64,000 bases of DNA from Candidatus Krumholzibacteriota bacterium (GTDB taxonomy: Bacteria; Krumholzibacteriota; Krumholzibacteriia; Krumholzibacteriales; Krumholzibacteriaceae): the NCBI GenBank assembly GCA_016932415.1, contig JAFGCX010000018.1, forward strand, positions 86,682 through 150,681. The letters are read 5' to 3'. The notes below the pieces were generated by a model, which made no database searches, was not told the DNA's origin, and saw nothing but the letters and a program-made list of their open reading frames with translations. How positions within the stretch are numbered: position 1 is the first letter of the stretch; every line of letters begins with the position of its first letter. Positions 1 through 9,050 of the stretch are shown here, piece after piece. Position numbers and translations under genes: made by a program.

Positions 1-728
1 AGGAATACCTCGACGCGAGGAAGGCCCTGGCCGAGGCGAAGATAGCGACGCGAAGCGCCGGGCAGAAACTCCGCGCCCTCGGATTCGACAGCGAGTATCT
101 CAGCCGGCTTGAGTCTGAACCGGCCGAGATGTTTACCGTTTTCAAGATAACCGCGCCTTTCAGCGGGACTGTCATCAAAAGACATATAACGCTCGGAGAG
201 GCGTTGAGCGCCGAAGAGGATATTTTTATAATCGCCGACCTTGACACTGTCTGGGCCGATCTTCAAATACAGCAGGGCGACGCGGGAGTGATAGATGCCG
301 GCCAGGAGGTGGACATCAGATCGAGATCGGGAGACGATGTCATCAGAGGAGTGATCAGCTACATCGATCCGGTGATAAACGAAAATACCAGGACAGCGCT
401 GGCAAGGGTGATCCTCGACAACCGTTCGGGAAAGCTCAGGCCCGGCACTTTCATCACGGCGGATATTCTGATAGCGAGCCGATTCGCCGGCGTGCTTGTA
501 GCGAAAAACACCGTGCAGAGCGTTGACGACGTGCCTTGCGTCTTCGTCAGGGAAGATGGCCTCTTCGAACTCAGGCCGGTCAGGACCGGGCGATCGAACG
601 ACCTGCATATCGAGATCCTCTCCGGCCTTCTCGCCGGGGAAGCGGTCGCGACGAAAAACAACTTCCGGCTCAAGGCGGAGATCGAAAAGGGAGAAGGGGA
701 CCCTTCGTGCATTGGTCATGAGCATTAA
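1..728 (+). CDS. RND efflux periplasmic adaptor subunit (CzcB/CusB family), 5' part outside window
   Basis: C-terminal part of a membrane-fusion (adaptor) protein that links an inner-membrane RND pump to an outer-membrane channel. The frame is open from base 3, well before the first ATG at 129, and reads as the end of a helical hairpin (EYLDARKALAEAKIATR), so the gene enters from the left. A lipoyl/barrel region follows (FKITAPFSGTVIKRHITLGE; IADLDTVWADLQI; GVISYIDPVINENTRTALAR; LRPGTFITADI), which is typical of HlyD_D23-type adaptors. The protein ends in a His-rich GHEH tail, common in metal-efflux adaptors. The pump gene starts 21 bases downstream, so the two are probably one operon. Metal specificity cannot be read from this fragment. 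Confidence 0.9.
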   Translation, partial: EYLDARKALAEAKIATRSAGQKLRALGFDSEYLSRLESEPAEMFTVFKITAPFSGTVIKRHITLGEALSAEEDIFIIADLDTVWADLQIQQGDAGVIDAGQEVDIRSRSGDDVIRGVISYIDPVINENTRTALARVILDNRSGKLRPGTFITADILIASRFAGVLVAKNTVQSVDDVPCVFVREDGLFELRPVRTGRSNDLHIEILSGLLAGEAVATKNNFRLKAEIEKGEGDPSCIGHEH

Positions 729-749
729 ACCTGATGGAGAAATAACGGA

Positions 750-3700
750 ATGATCACAAAATCAATACAGATGGCGCTCAGGCACAAGTGGCTCGTCGTG
801 ACGGGGTTTATCGGGGTCTGCCTTGCCGGGGCGATATCCCTGGCAAATATGCCGATCGACGCTTTTCCCGATATAAGCCCGAACCTCGTCCAGGTATTCG
901 CCGAACTTGAGGGTATGGCGCCGGAAGAGGTCGAACAGTTCGTGACAAGGCCGGTCGAAGTGGCGATGAGGGGGATACCGGGGGTGAGGAAGATCCGTTC
1001 GATATCCTCTCTCGGGCTCTCCACCGTCAATATCTATTTCGAAGATGATGTCGACATCTACCTCGCGCGGCAGCTCGTCTCGGAAAGGATCAAGGAGGCG
1101 CAGGAAGGTATCCCAGGTGGGGTCAATATGCCGCACGGGATCGAGATGGGAGCTGTGGCAAGCGGGATGGGGCATATCCTCGCCTATTATCTCGAAGCGG
1201 AAAAGACCGGCCTCACCGAGCAGCGCACCCTGCAGGACTGGGTGATCAAACGCGATCTTCAGACCGTGCCGGGAGTGGCGAAGATCATCAGCCAGGGGGG
1301 ATACGAAAGGCAGTACCAGATCAGGGTCTCGCCGGATCTTCTACTCGAATACGGCCTCACGATCGACGATATCGTAAGCGCGATCAGGGAAAACAATCTC
1401 AATCTCGGCGCCGGGATAATCGAAAAAGGCTCGGAAGAGCTGGTGGTCAGGACGATCGGCATGATCGAGACGGTCGCTGATATAGAGAACACGGTGGTCT
1501 GCGCGCGGGATGGATCGCCGATATATATAAAGAACGTAGCCACCGTCGAATTCGGCGAGGCGTTCAGAAGAGGGGTCGGGATCCTCAACGGCGGGAAGGA
1601 GATCGTCACGGGAAGCGTCTACAAGCTGCACGGAGCGAATTCGTTCGAAGTGATCGACCGCCTGAAAAAGAGGATCGACGAGATAAACTCCACCCTTCCC
1701 GGCGGCGTACGGATGGAGATCTTTTACGATCAGTCGGCCCTTGTCAGCAACAGCATCAATACCGTCAGAAACTCTCTCGCCCTGGGCCTGGTGCTGGTAT
1801 GCCTCGTCTCCTTTCTTTTTCTTGGGGATTTCCGTAACGCACTTATAGTCCTCTGCTCCCTTCCATTTTCCACGCTCTTCGCCTTCATCCTGATGAAACA
1901 GGCGGCTATCCCCGGCGACCTGATCTCATTCGGAGGGATCGCGATCGCGCTGGGGATGATCGTCGACGCGACGATCATCATCGTTGAGAAGATATATTCG
2001 ACTTTCGGAGATACGGCGAAGGGATCGCCGATAGAGAGCAGCATCCTCGCCGCGGCAGGCGAAGTGGGCCGCCCGATATTTTTCGCGATCGTAATAATCA
2101 TAACAGTCTTTCTTCCGATCTTCACGCTGGGCGAAGTCGAGGGAAAGATGTTCAGGCCGCTCGCGTTCGCCGTATCGACCACGATGGTCGGGTCGCTGAT
2201 ATACGCCCTTGTAATCGCTCCGGTCTTTTACCAGATGCTGCACGGGAAGAGGCATGGGGTGAAGAAGGGAAGGGAAGTTCCCGCCGCTCTTATCGATCGT
2301 TACAGATCGATACTGCTCTATTCGCTCGAGCGCAGGAAGCTCGTCGTGACTGTCATAAGCGTCCTCGTCGCGGCCGGTATAATCGTCTTCAGCCTACTGG
2401 GAAGGGAATTCGTGCCGACGCTGCAGGAGGGGTCGGTGCAGGTCCTCGCCTATATGAACCCGAACATCTCCCTTGAGGAGATAGAAGCGGCGACCGGAGA
2501 GATATCGCGCGATATCATGAGTTTTCCGGAGGTAAGGAATGTCATAGCCGATATAGGGTATGGAGAAGTCGGGCCGCATATGCACCATACCAACTACGCC
2601 TGCATGACGGTGACTCTCAGGCCGAAGAACAAGTGGAAAACGAGCCGGAACCAGGAAGAGCTGGTCGAAAGGATAGACCAGAGGCTCAGCGGATATCCGG
2701 GAGTGTCTTTCAGTTTTTCGCAGCCGATCAAGCATGAGGTCGACGGTCTCGTCGGCGGTTCAGGTTCGACGGTGGTAGCGAAACTCTTCGGCCACGACAT
2801 GTCTCTTCTGAGGGAAAAAGCTGCCGAGATCGTCTCGGCACTTGGCGATGTCGAGGGAGTGGCCGACATGAGGATCGAACAGGTCGACGGCCAGACGCAG
2901 CTCCAGATCGAGATGGACAGGGCCCGGATCGCCAGGCATGGCCTGAGCAGCCTGGATGTGCAGCTTGCCGTTCAGAGAGCTCTTGCCGGCGAGGAGGCGG
3001 GAAAGGTATTCGAGGGCGAGAAGATCTTCGCGATCACGGTGAGATACGAAGAGGACTACCGCGGGGATATCGGCGATATCGAGGAGCTTCTTCTCCGGAC
3101 GCCGGCCGGATACAACGTCCCTTTGAAGGAACTCGCCCGGATCGAGGCGGTGACAGGCCTGAGGCAGATATCGAGGGAGGATACGAGGCGTTATATCTCG
3201 ATCCAGTGCAACGTGCGCGGCCGAGACGCGGGAAGTTTCGTTCGCGACGCGCAGAAGGCCGTGGATGCGGGAGTCAGCATCCCGGCCGGGTACATGCTCG
3301 CCTGGGGCGGCCAGTTCGAACTTCAGCAGGCGGCGAACAGAAGGCTCGGCCTTATCATCCCGCTGACCCTGCTTCTTGTCCTGATGATGCTATACGGCCT
3401 TTTCAATTCATTCAGCGACGTCCTTCTGATAATGCTCAATATTCCGCTCGCCCTTGTCGGGGGAGTATTCGCCCTTCTTCTGTTCAGGGAGAATGTAAGC
3501 ATTCCTTCGTCGATAGGATTCATAGCCCTGTTCGGGATCGCGCTCACTGACGGGCTCGTTCTCGTCTCGCGTTTCGACCACCTGAGGAAAAAGGGGATGG
3601 AGCTGAGAGAGGCGGTGATCACCGGGTGCATGTCAAAACTGCGGCCGGTCCTTATGACGACTATAACGACGGCGCTCGGCCTTATGCCTCTTGTGATCGC

Positions 3701-3875
3701 GTCAGGCACCGGTTCGGAGATACAGAGGCCGCTTGCCGTCGTCGTCATCGGAGGACTCGTCTCTTCGACGATCCTCACGCTGATCGTCCTGCCGACTCTT
3801 TATGAGTGGGTCACGCGGAGAAGAGGTGCGGGCGCGAAAGACAGGAGAAATAACAGATCTGGGATGGCAGGATAA
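750..3875 (+). CDS. Heavy-metal efflux RND pump (CzcA/CusA family)
   Basis: Proton-driven inner-membrane transporter that exports metal cations through a tripartite complex. At 1041 residues it has the normal family length. It starts with the usual first transmembrane helix (MALRHKWLVVTGFIGVCL), followed by the PNLVQV and EVEQFVTRPVE porter motifs. The TM4 motif GMIVDATIIIVEK has one Asp followed by Ala, which is the pattern of heavy-metal rather than drug-efflux RND pumps. A second transmembrane block lies near residues 870-1020. In the porter domain around residue 609 a GPHMHHTNYACM segment replaces the usual conserved stretch, so it may contact metal; this is inference. It follows the adaptor gene directly. 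No outer-membrane partner lies downstream. Confidence 0.93.
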   Translation: MITKSIQMALRHKWLVVTGFIGVCLAGAISLANMPIDAFPDISPNLVQVFAELEGMAPEEVEQFVTRPVEVAMRGIPGVRKIRSISSLGLSTVNIYFEDDVDIYLARQLVSERIKEAQEGIPGGVNMPHGIEMGAVASGMGHILAYYLEAEKTGLTEQRTLQDWVIKRDLQTVPGVAKIISQGGYERQYQIRVSPDLLLEYGLTIDDIVSAIRENNLNLGAGIIEKGSEELVVRTIGMIETVADIENTVVCARDGSPIYIKNVATVEFGEAFRRGVGILNGGKEIVTGSVYKLHGANSFEVIDRLKKRIDEINSTLPGGVRMEIFYDQSALVSNSINTVRNSLALGLVLVCLVSFLFLGDFRNALIVLCSLPFSTLFAFILMKQAAIPGDLISFGGIAIALGMIVDATIIIVEKIYSTFGDTAKGSPIESSILAAAGEVGRPIFFAIVIIITVFLPIFTLGEVEGKMFRPLAFAVSTTMVGSLIYALVIAPVFYQMLHGKRHGVKKGREVPAALIDRYRSILLYSLERRKLVVTVISVLVAAGIIVFSLLGREFVPTLQEGSVQVLAYMNPNISLEEIEAATGEISRDIMSFPEVRNVIADIGYGEVGPHMHHTNYACMTVTLRPKNKWKTSRNQEELVERIDQRLSGYPGVSFSFSQPIKHEVDGLVGGSGSTVVAKLFGHDMSLLREKAAEIVSALGDVEGVADMRIEQVDGQTQLQIEMDRARIARHGLSSLDVQLAVQRALAGEEAGKVFEGEKIFAITVRYEEDYRGDIGDIEELLLRTPAGYNVPLKELARIEAVTGLRQISREDTRRYISIQCNVRGRDAGSFVRDAQKAVDAGVSIPAGYMLAWGGQFELQQAANRRLGLIIPLTLLLVLMMLYGLFNSFSDVLLIMLNIPLALVGGVFALLLFRENVSIPSSIGFIALFGIALTDGLVLVSRFDHLRKKGMELREAVITGCMSKLRPVLMTTITTALGLMPLVIASGTGSEIQRPLAVVVIGGLVSSTILTLIVLPTLYEWVTRRRGAGAKDRRNNRSGMAG

Positions 3876-3985
3876 TTGAAGGCGTCATGGGGTGTTATCC
3901 TTATTCGGCTAAGGCCGCACGTGCGTATATTAGCTTAACTTCCCTGTAATTAATCGTTTACCGCCCCGCTGCCCGTACTGTGCCA

Positions 3986-4014
3986 TTGACAAAAACCTCC
4001 ATTTATGGTAAGAT
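3986..4014 (+). promoter_or_regulatory. Sigma-70-type promoter upstream of the secreted-protein pair
   Basis: A perfect -35 TTGACA (3986-3991) is followed after 17 bases by TAAGAT (4009-4014). It lies about 120 bases before the ATG at 4137. The rest of the 260-base gap after the RND pump holds no gene I can support. Confidence 0.55.
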
Positions 4015-4136
4015 TCTGCTTTATCAGGCTTTTTGGATAAATCATCCTGGCTGTATTTCCGGGGGGGAAGTGCGGTCAGAGCAAGACATCCTCTTCATTT
4101 TGAAGCGGGCAACTTTGGCATCGGAGGGTACGCACC

Positions 4137-6356
4137 ATGAAAGCTGTGTCAAAACTCCTGTTTTTTGTTCTCTGTCTCTCCCTGATCCTTCCACTTTCAT
4201 CAGAGGCAGCCACTGTCATAATGAATGACAACGGGTTTCTCTATGTCGTCGGAGATTTTCCATATATGGAACCTGGCGACCTTCTTGGTGGAGTGGGCTT
4301 TATAAGCTCCACAGTGCCGGAGATCAATGTCGATCTGCTGTCCAGCGAGATGACATGGAGCATCAGTTCGATGGTCGTGACGGAACAGTTCGTCGTCGGA
4401 TCAAGGATTTATACCAATTTTACCGGCGGCGCGGTAAAGATCGCCGTCGACCCATCGATGAACGGGTCATACGAGCTCGATCCCGATATCAGCGCAATAC
4501 CCACTACCTTCGAGGATGGAGAGATCTTCCTGTCCGGGACGATAACTTCCGCTTATATGTCGTATGATCTCACCTATCAGAACGGAGCCCTGGTCACCCT
4601 TGTAAATTTCACCAACGGTACGGGGTTGGCCGAACTTGAAGAACCGAATGGAAATATTGTCGAGTTCACTTTCGGCCCGGACGATCCCAATATCCCCGAC
4701 GGTTTCTCTCTCCAGGCGATCGGCCAGATAAGCGCGCCCGCTCTCTGCACGGTGGGGGGTAACGTAAGTTTCATATACAATCCGGCTACCTGCCAGAAGT
4801 GCCTTGGTATAACAAGGCTTGCCCTTGAATACAGTGGCAGTGGAGATCTTTCTTCCGTCGTGTTGACCGGCGGCGTGCAGTATGAAGTGTTCGGCAATCT
4901 GCTGGTGCTTACTCCCTGCGAGTTCGACGAATATCTCCCCGGAAACACGAAGATAAGCATCGGGTGCGAGGATACCGATATCCACACATCTTGTTCGAGG
5001 CCTATCCAGGTCGGTAATGTCATCGATGATTTTACGGTGACGGACGTTCAAAAGGTGATCATCCCCTGCGAGGACGCGAACTGCGATGGTATAGTCAAAC
5101 TCGTCCTTGAATATATAGGCACAGGTGATCCTTCAACGGTAACCGTGTCCGATGGCGCTGTCGCCACTGTCGAGGGAAATATCATCACGATAACGGCGAC
5201 CGAAGCGCAGCTGCACGGGAACACGACGATCGCGGTCGGATGCGATGCGGTCACGATTCACACGTCATGCTCGCAGCCTCTTGAAGAGGGTTTTGTCTTC
5301 GAAGATTTTGTGGTCCTCGATGTCGAAGAATTTTTCTGCCCGGGCGGTGACGATTATTCGGCTACGAGCGGGCCGGTCGTTGGCGTCACGGTTGATATCG
5401 TTGACGGCGAAGGAAACACCCATTCGACTCTGACAGATGAGTCGGGCAACTATCACTTCTTCGACGTCGCGACCGATTCGATAGCTGTCAGCGTCATAGT
5501 GCCTCTCGGGTACTATCCGGAATCGCCGACTGAAGTCGATATCGTCTGCCAGCCAGGCGATCACGCCGTCGTCGATTTTCTGTTCGAACGCCTCGCGACC
5601 CAGGACTGCCCCCGGAGCACCGGATTCTGGAAACACCAGATCACATGCGCTCTGCAGGGCAAGCAGAAGGGCGTCCAGGTCCCGGCCGATTTGCTCCTTG
5701 AATATTTCGTGACGATCCATTCAAGATTCGACCAGTACTTCGAGATATTCATTCCTGTCGTGACCCTTGAGGATTTCAGCAGCATCTTCTCGCTGAAAAA
5801 ACCGACGATGTACGAGAAAGCGCGCAAGGAATTCGCCGGCCTGCTTCTCAACGTCGTCTCGGGAAGGCTGAGTTCATGGCAGTTCATCAGCACGGATCAG
5901 GCAACGGTAAGCCAGGCGATAACTTTCATTTCGCAGCTCCTCGTCGATGATAATCCGTCGAATGACGAGCTGGCGAAGGATATCGCAGAGATGCTCAACC
6001 ATGACGAGATCGTAGCGGCGGGCCTGATCCCTCTCGATATCGACTACATAGCCTATCGCAGAGGGAACGATACGCCGGGCGCCGTCACGAACGTCTCGAA
6101 TTTCCCCAACCCGTTCAACCCGATGACTACTATCAGCTACGAGATCGAGAACCAGGCTCCAGTGACGATAGCGGTATATAACGTCGCCGGACAGAGGATC
6201 AAGACGCTCGTTTCGAACATCGTCCAGAGCGGATTCAACACGGTCCAGTGGGACGGCAGAGACAGCAATGGCGATCATCTCTCGTCGGGGATCTATTTTT
6301 ACAGCATCAAGGCGGGGAATGAAACAGTAACGAGAAGAATGGTACTTCTCAGATAA
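4137..6356 (+). CDS. Secreted multidomain protein with C-terminal sorting (FlgD-Ig-like) tail
   Basis: Exported 739-residue protein. A signal peptide covers residues 1-24 (ends SSEAA). An N-terminal domain of about 175 residues is shared with the next gene. Two homologous Cys-containing repeats follow (about 205-395), each with an LxLEYxGxGD start and an IHTSCSxP end, resembling domains seen in secreted proteins of unknown function. A CnaB/carboxypeptidase-regulatory-like domain follows (GVTVDIVDGEGNTHSTLTDE). The CPRSTGFWKHQ motif then opens a helical segment, and the last 85 residues form an NPFNP...WDGRDSNG...SGIYFY sorting domain ending in VLLR. GGAGG lies nine bases before the ATG. Function is unknown; probably a cell-surface or released structural protein. 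Confidence 0.85.
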   Translation: MKAVSKLLFFVLCLSLILPLSSEAATVIMNDNGFLYVVGDFPYMEPGDLLGGVGFISSTVPEINVDLLSSEMTWSISSMVVTEQFVVGSRIYTNFTGGAVKIAVDPSMNGSYELDPDISAIPTTFEDGEIFLSGTITSAYMSYDLTYQNGALVTLVNFTNGTGLAELEEPNGNIVEFTFGPDDPNIPDGFSLQAIGQISAPALCTVGGNVSFIYNPATCQKCLGITRLALEYSGSGDLSSVVLTGGVQYEVFGNLLVLTPCEFDEYLPGNTKISIGCEDTDIHTSCSRPIQVGNVIDDFTVTDVQKVIIPCEDANCDGIVKLVLEYIGTGDPSTVTVSDGAVATVEGNIITITATEAQLHGNTTIAVGCDAVTIHTSCSQPLEEGFVFEDFVVLDVEEFFCPGGDDYSATSGPVVGVTVDIVDGEGNTHSTLTDESGNYHFFDVATDSIAVSVIVPLGYYPESPTEVDIVCQPGDHAVVDFLFERLATQDCPRSTGFWKHQITCALQGKQKGVQVPADLLLEYFVTIHSRFDQYFEIFIPVVTLEDFSSIFSLKKPTMYEKARKEFAGLLLNVVSGRLSSWQFISTDQATVSQAITFISQLLVDDNPSNDELAKDIAEMLNHDEIVAAGLIPLDIDYIAYRRGNDTPGAVTNVSNFPNPFNPMTTISYEIENQAPVTIAVYNVAGQRIKTLVSNIVQSGFNTVQWDGRDSNGDHLSSGIYFYSIKAGNETVTRRMVLLR

Positions 6357-6372
6357 CCTGAAAGATCAACAA

Positions 6373-6423
6373 GCCGGGCCTGGATGCCAGGCAAGCGCCA
6401 GGCCCGGCGCAGCAAAAGTTTTT
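6373..6423 (+). terminator. GC-rich hairpin with T tract
   Basis: An 11-bp perfect stem GCCGGGCCTGG (6373-6383) pairs with CCAGGCCCGGC (6398-6408). A TTTTT run comes about ten bases later (6419-6423). It sits between the two secreted-protein genes and may only partly uncouple them, because the T run is displaced from the stem. Confidence 0.45.
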
Positions 6424-6448
6424 AAGGGGAGAACGCAAGGAGGACTTG

Positions 6449-7096
6449 ATGGGTAAAATGCTTATGTTTCTGTGCGTGGGCCTGTTGCTCGTTCCGAACG
6501 TCACGCTGGCCCAGGAACAGATCGAGGCTTATGGAGCCGACTATTTTACGGCGCCGGAACAGGTCGGGACGGTCGTGACCTTCGTATCGATGCTCGAACC
6601 GCCTGTCGGTTTCGATTATCCGTTCACCGTCGATTTCGCGAACAATGAATACACGATGTATTGCCAGACTTCGATCACGAATATCGCGTCATCGATGTTC
6701 GCTATCGATATCTCGTACGCCGATGCCGAATTCATCATCTACGAAGACCCGTCCGGAGACGGCGATTACGGAACCAATCCACCCAACGCGGTATCTCCAT
6801 CCTCGTTTCAGAACGGTACGGTTATACTTGTCGGGACGATCTCGAATTTCCTGAGGACCGACGATCCGTTCGGATTTCTGCCACCGGTGCTGGTGGCTGA
6901 CTGCGTCTTCACCGGAGGGACAAAGCTCGCGGAGCTGCCCGCCCCCGACTCCTGGACGATGCATGGGGGATTGTCATCGAGTCCGCCACCGGTCGGATAC
7001 AGGCATACTTCGACGATGAAGATATTTTTTACCGGCGTCGTTGGATCGGATAACACCTCGTGGGGAGAAATAAAGGATCTTTCCGGAGAGAAATAA
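6449..7096 (+). CDS. Secreted protein of unknown function, paralogous to N-terminal domain of preceding gene
   Basis: A 215-residue protein with a signal peptide (MGKMLMFLCVGLLLVPNVTLAQ). It is similar to residues 25-200 of the 4137 gene product: both have an F-x-x-G...L-x-GTI segment followed by an F-x-G-T-x-L-A-E-L segment in the same order. It lacks the repeats and the sorting tail, so it would be periplasmic or released by another route. The start is placed at ATG 6449, five bases after AGGAGG, rather than at the TTG just before it, which is too close to that site. The next gene begins within 20 bases of its stop. No family is recognised. Confidence 0.7.
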   Translation: MGKMLMFLCVGLLLVPNVTLAQEQIEAYGADYFTAPEQVGTVVTFVSMLEPPVGFDYPFTVDFANNEYTMYCQTSITNIASSMFAIDISYADAEFIIYEDPSGDGDYGTNPPNAVSPSSFQNGTVILVGTISNFLRTDDPFGFLPPVLVADCVFTGGTKLAELPAPDSWTMHGGLSSSPPPVGYRHTSTMKIFFTGVVGSDNTSWGEIKDLSGEK

Positions 7097-7105
7097 CAGG
7101 GGTTG

Positions 7106-8743
7106 ATGGAGGAAATGACGGTTCGGAGATTCCTTGCGTCGATCTTCCTGCTTCTTTCGGCAGTGGTATGCTCCGGCAGTGACTGTCTTTCCGGCCGTCC
7201 CTTTATCAATGCCCCGGCGGCGGAGCCGTTTTCATATATCATCCACATCAGTATCGACGGCCTGCGGCCGGACGCTGTGACTTCGCTCGGACCTCTCGGC
7301 GCTCCGAACCTCTTTCGCTTGCGGGTCGAGGGCGCGCTGACCGATAACGCGCGGACAGATTATGACGTCACCGTGACCCTTCCAAATCATATCTGCATGC
7401 TGACAGGCAGGGCGGTCCTTGGGCCTGAGGGGCATGGAGTGGATTTCAACTATGACGATGGCAGTACGGTGGCCGAAACGCACGGCACATATGTCGCCAG
7501 CGTCTTCGATGTGGTAAGCGATCATGGCCTGAAAGCCGCCCTCTACGCCAGCAAGGACAAATTCGCCCTGATCGACAGAAGCTGGAACGGGGTAAATGGA
7601 GCAGAAGATACCGTCGGTGCCGATGACGGCCGCGACAAGATAGACAGGTATATCTACCAGCTCGATATCTCCGCTCTGACCGATTCGGTACTTTCATCTC
7701 TTGAGACGGGGGGCCATCGGTACAACTTCATTCATTACGGAGATCCCGATGCCGCCGGTCATTCGTCCGGCTGGAAAAGCATCGAGTATCTCGATGCCGT
7801 CCAGGCTGTCGACTCGCAGATCGGCAGGATCTTTGACCTGCTCGATGCCGATCCCCTTTTCCAGGGAAATACCGCTGTCATAATCACATCCGATCATGGG
7901 GGGCTTGGGTACGATCACAGCGACCCGGCGATCAGCGACGATTATACCGTACCGGTCTATGTATGGGGCCCGGGGATCCCCGCCGGCGTCGATCTGTACA
8001 CGCTGAATATCTCCAGCCGTGAGGATCCGGGGTCGGCAAGGCCCGATTACGAGGCTGTTCCGCAGCCGCTGAGGAATTCAGGCACAGGCAACCTCGCGCT
8101 TCATCTTCTCGGCCTTCCACCAGTCCCCGGTTCCTCGGTCAACGCGGAACAGGACCTCGCCACCAGTCCGGCCGGAGAAGACCTTCCCGCCGTCATGATC
8201 ACGAGCCCGGTTAACGGGGCTGTATATTCGCCTCTCGATACAGCCGTCTTCGAGGTGGACGCTTCGGCGGTCTCCGGGGGAATCGCGAAAGTCGAATTTT
8301 TCGCGAACTGGGAGAAGCTCGGAGAGGATCTTTCATTCCCCTATCGATTCGAGTGGAATGGAGTCCCTCTCGGCGAGTACCGGATAACAGCCAGGGCGGT
8401 GAAGGAGAATGGTATCGCCTCCAGCAATGGAATCAGGATCGAGGTCTTCGATCCGTATACCGGTGACGACAGCGATCCTCTCCCGAAAGCGCCGGTCGCC
8501 GTTTATCCCAATCCTTTCAGATCTTTGGCAAGGATAGAATACACGATTGAGAGTCCCGCCGTTGTGAGTCTCTCCGTTTACGACCTGGCCGGGCGCCGGG
8601 TAAGGTATCACTCGCTGGGCCCGCGCGGGAAGGGAAGGCACAGCGCCTTTTTCAATGCTTCAACGCTTGGGCCAGGTGTGTATTTTTTCCGGCTGAAGAT
8701 CGGCGCGGGAGTCGAAACCGGCAAATTGATGATCATCAGATAG
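7106..8743 (+). CDS. Secreted alkaline phosphatase-superfamily (type I phosphodiesterase-like) protein with sorting tail
   Basis: Predicted exported hydrolase of phosphate mono- or diesters. A signal peptide is followed at about 45-330 by a phosphodiesterase/nucleotide pyrophosphatase-like domain. Metal-site motifs are visible: HISIDGLRPD, the nucleophile region TVTLPNHICM, DPDAAGHSSG and TSDHGG. A bacterial Ig-like domain follows (ITSPVNGAVYSPLDTAVFEV), then a C-terminal sorting domain (YPNPF...YDLAGRRV...GPGVYFFRLK) ending in MIIR. The start is uncertain: ATG 7106 is chosen, but ATG 7115 has GGAGGA immediately before it. It probably shares a transcript with the 6449 gene. The substrate cannot be inferred. 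Confidence 0.85.
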   Translation: MEEMTVRRFLASIFLLLSAVVCSGSDCLSGRPFINAPAAEPFSYIIHISIDGLRPDAVTSLGPLGAPNLFRLRVEGALTDNARTDYDVTVTLPNHICMLTGRAVLGPEGHGVDFNYDDGSTVAETHGTYVASVFDVVSDHGLKAALYASKDKFALIDRSWNGVNGAEDTVGADDGRDKIDRYIYQLDISALTDSVLSSLETGGHRYNFIHYGDPDAAGHSSGWKSIEYLDAVQAVDSQIGRIFDLLDADPLFQGNTAVIITSDHGGLGYDHSDPAISDDYTVPVYVWGPGIPAGVDLYTLNISSREDPGSARPDYEAVPQPLRNSGTGNLALHLLGLPPVPGSSVNAEQDLATSPAGEDLPAVMITSPVNGAVYSPLDTAVFEVDASAVSGGIAKVEFFANWEKLGEDLSFPYRFEWNGVPLGEYRITARAVKENGIASSNGIRIEVFDPYTGDDSDPLPKAPVAVYPNPFRSLARIEYTIESPAVVSLSVYDLAGRRVRYHSLGPRGKGRHSAFFNASTLGPGVYFFRLKIGAGVETGKLMIIR

Positions 8744-8796
8744 CCTCATGCAGGCCGGGAAAGGGCCTAAAGCCACTGCTGACCGGCACTTGCCAT

Positions 8797-8826
8797 TTGA
8801 TATGGACAAAATATCATTTTTAGAAT
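8797..8826 (+). promoter_or_regulatory. Promoter with overlapping inverted repeat upstream of rubredoxin
   Basis: TTGATA (8797-8802), an 18-base spacer, and TAGAAT (8821-8826) form a good sigma-70 promoter. Between and overlapping the elements lies TGATAT-N7-ATATCA (8798-8816), a perfect 6-bp inverted repeat placed where a repressor would block RNA polymerase. It does not match the Fur or PerR consensus closely. Confidence 0.5.
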
Positions 8827-8848
8827 AAATTAGGATGAAAAGGAGGCA

Positions 8849-9010
8849 ATGATGAAAAAATGGAGATGTACGATCTGCGATTATATTTATGATCCCGAGA
8901 TCGGCGATCCTGATGCCGGCATTGATCCAGGCACATCATTCGAGGATATTCCGGATAGCTGGGTATGTCCGGAATGCGGTGTAGGCAAAGATATGTTCGA
9001 GAAAGTCTGA
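8849..9010 (+). CDS. Rubredoxin
   Basis: Small iron protein for one-electron transfer; 53 residues, the normal length. The two metal knuckles are clear: CTIC (Cys7, Cys10) and CPECG (Cys40, Cys43), which bind a single Fe in an FeS4 site. The conserved [20 protein letters not shown] segment and D-S-W-x-C-P are also present. AGGAGG lies just upstream of two tandem ATGs at 8849 and 8852; the second has the better spacing. The rubrerythrin-like gene starts 40 bases downstream, suggesting that this protein delivers electrons to the diiron protein in peroxide or oxygen detoxification, as in anaerobes. Confidence 0.95.
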   Translation: MMKKWRCTICDYIYDPEIGDPDAGIDPGTSFEDIPDSWVCPECGVGKDMFEKV

Positions 9011-9050
9011 TCGAGGTTGAATAGCACAATTCAGGTCAAGGAGGATATAA

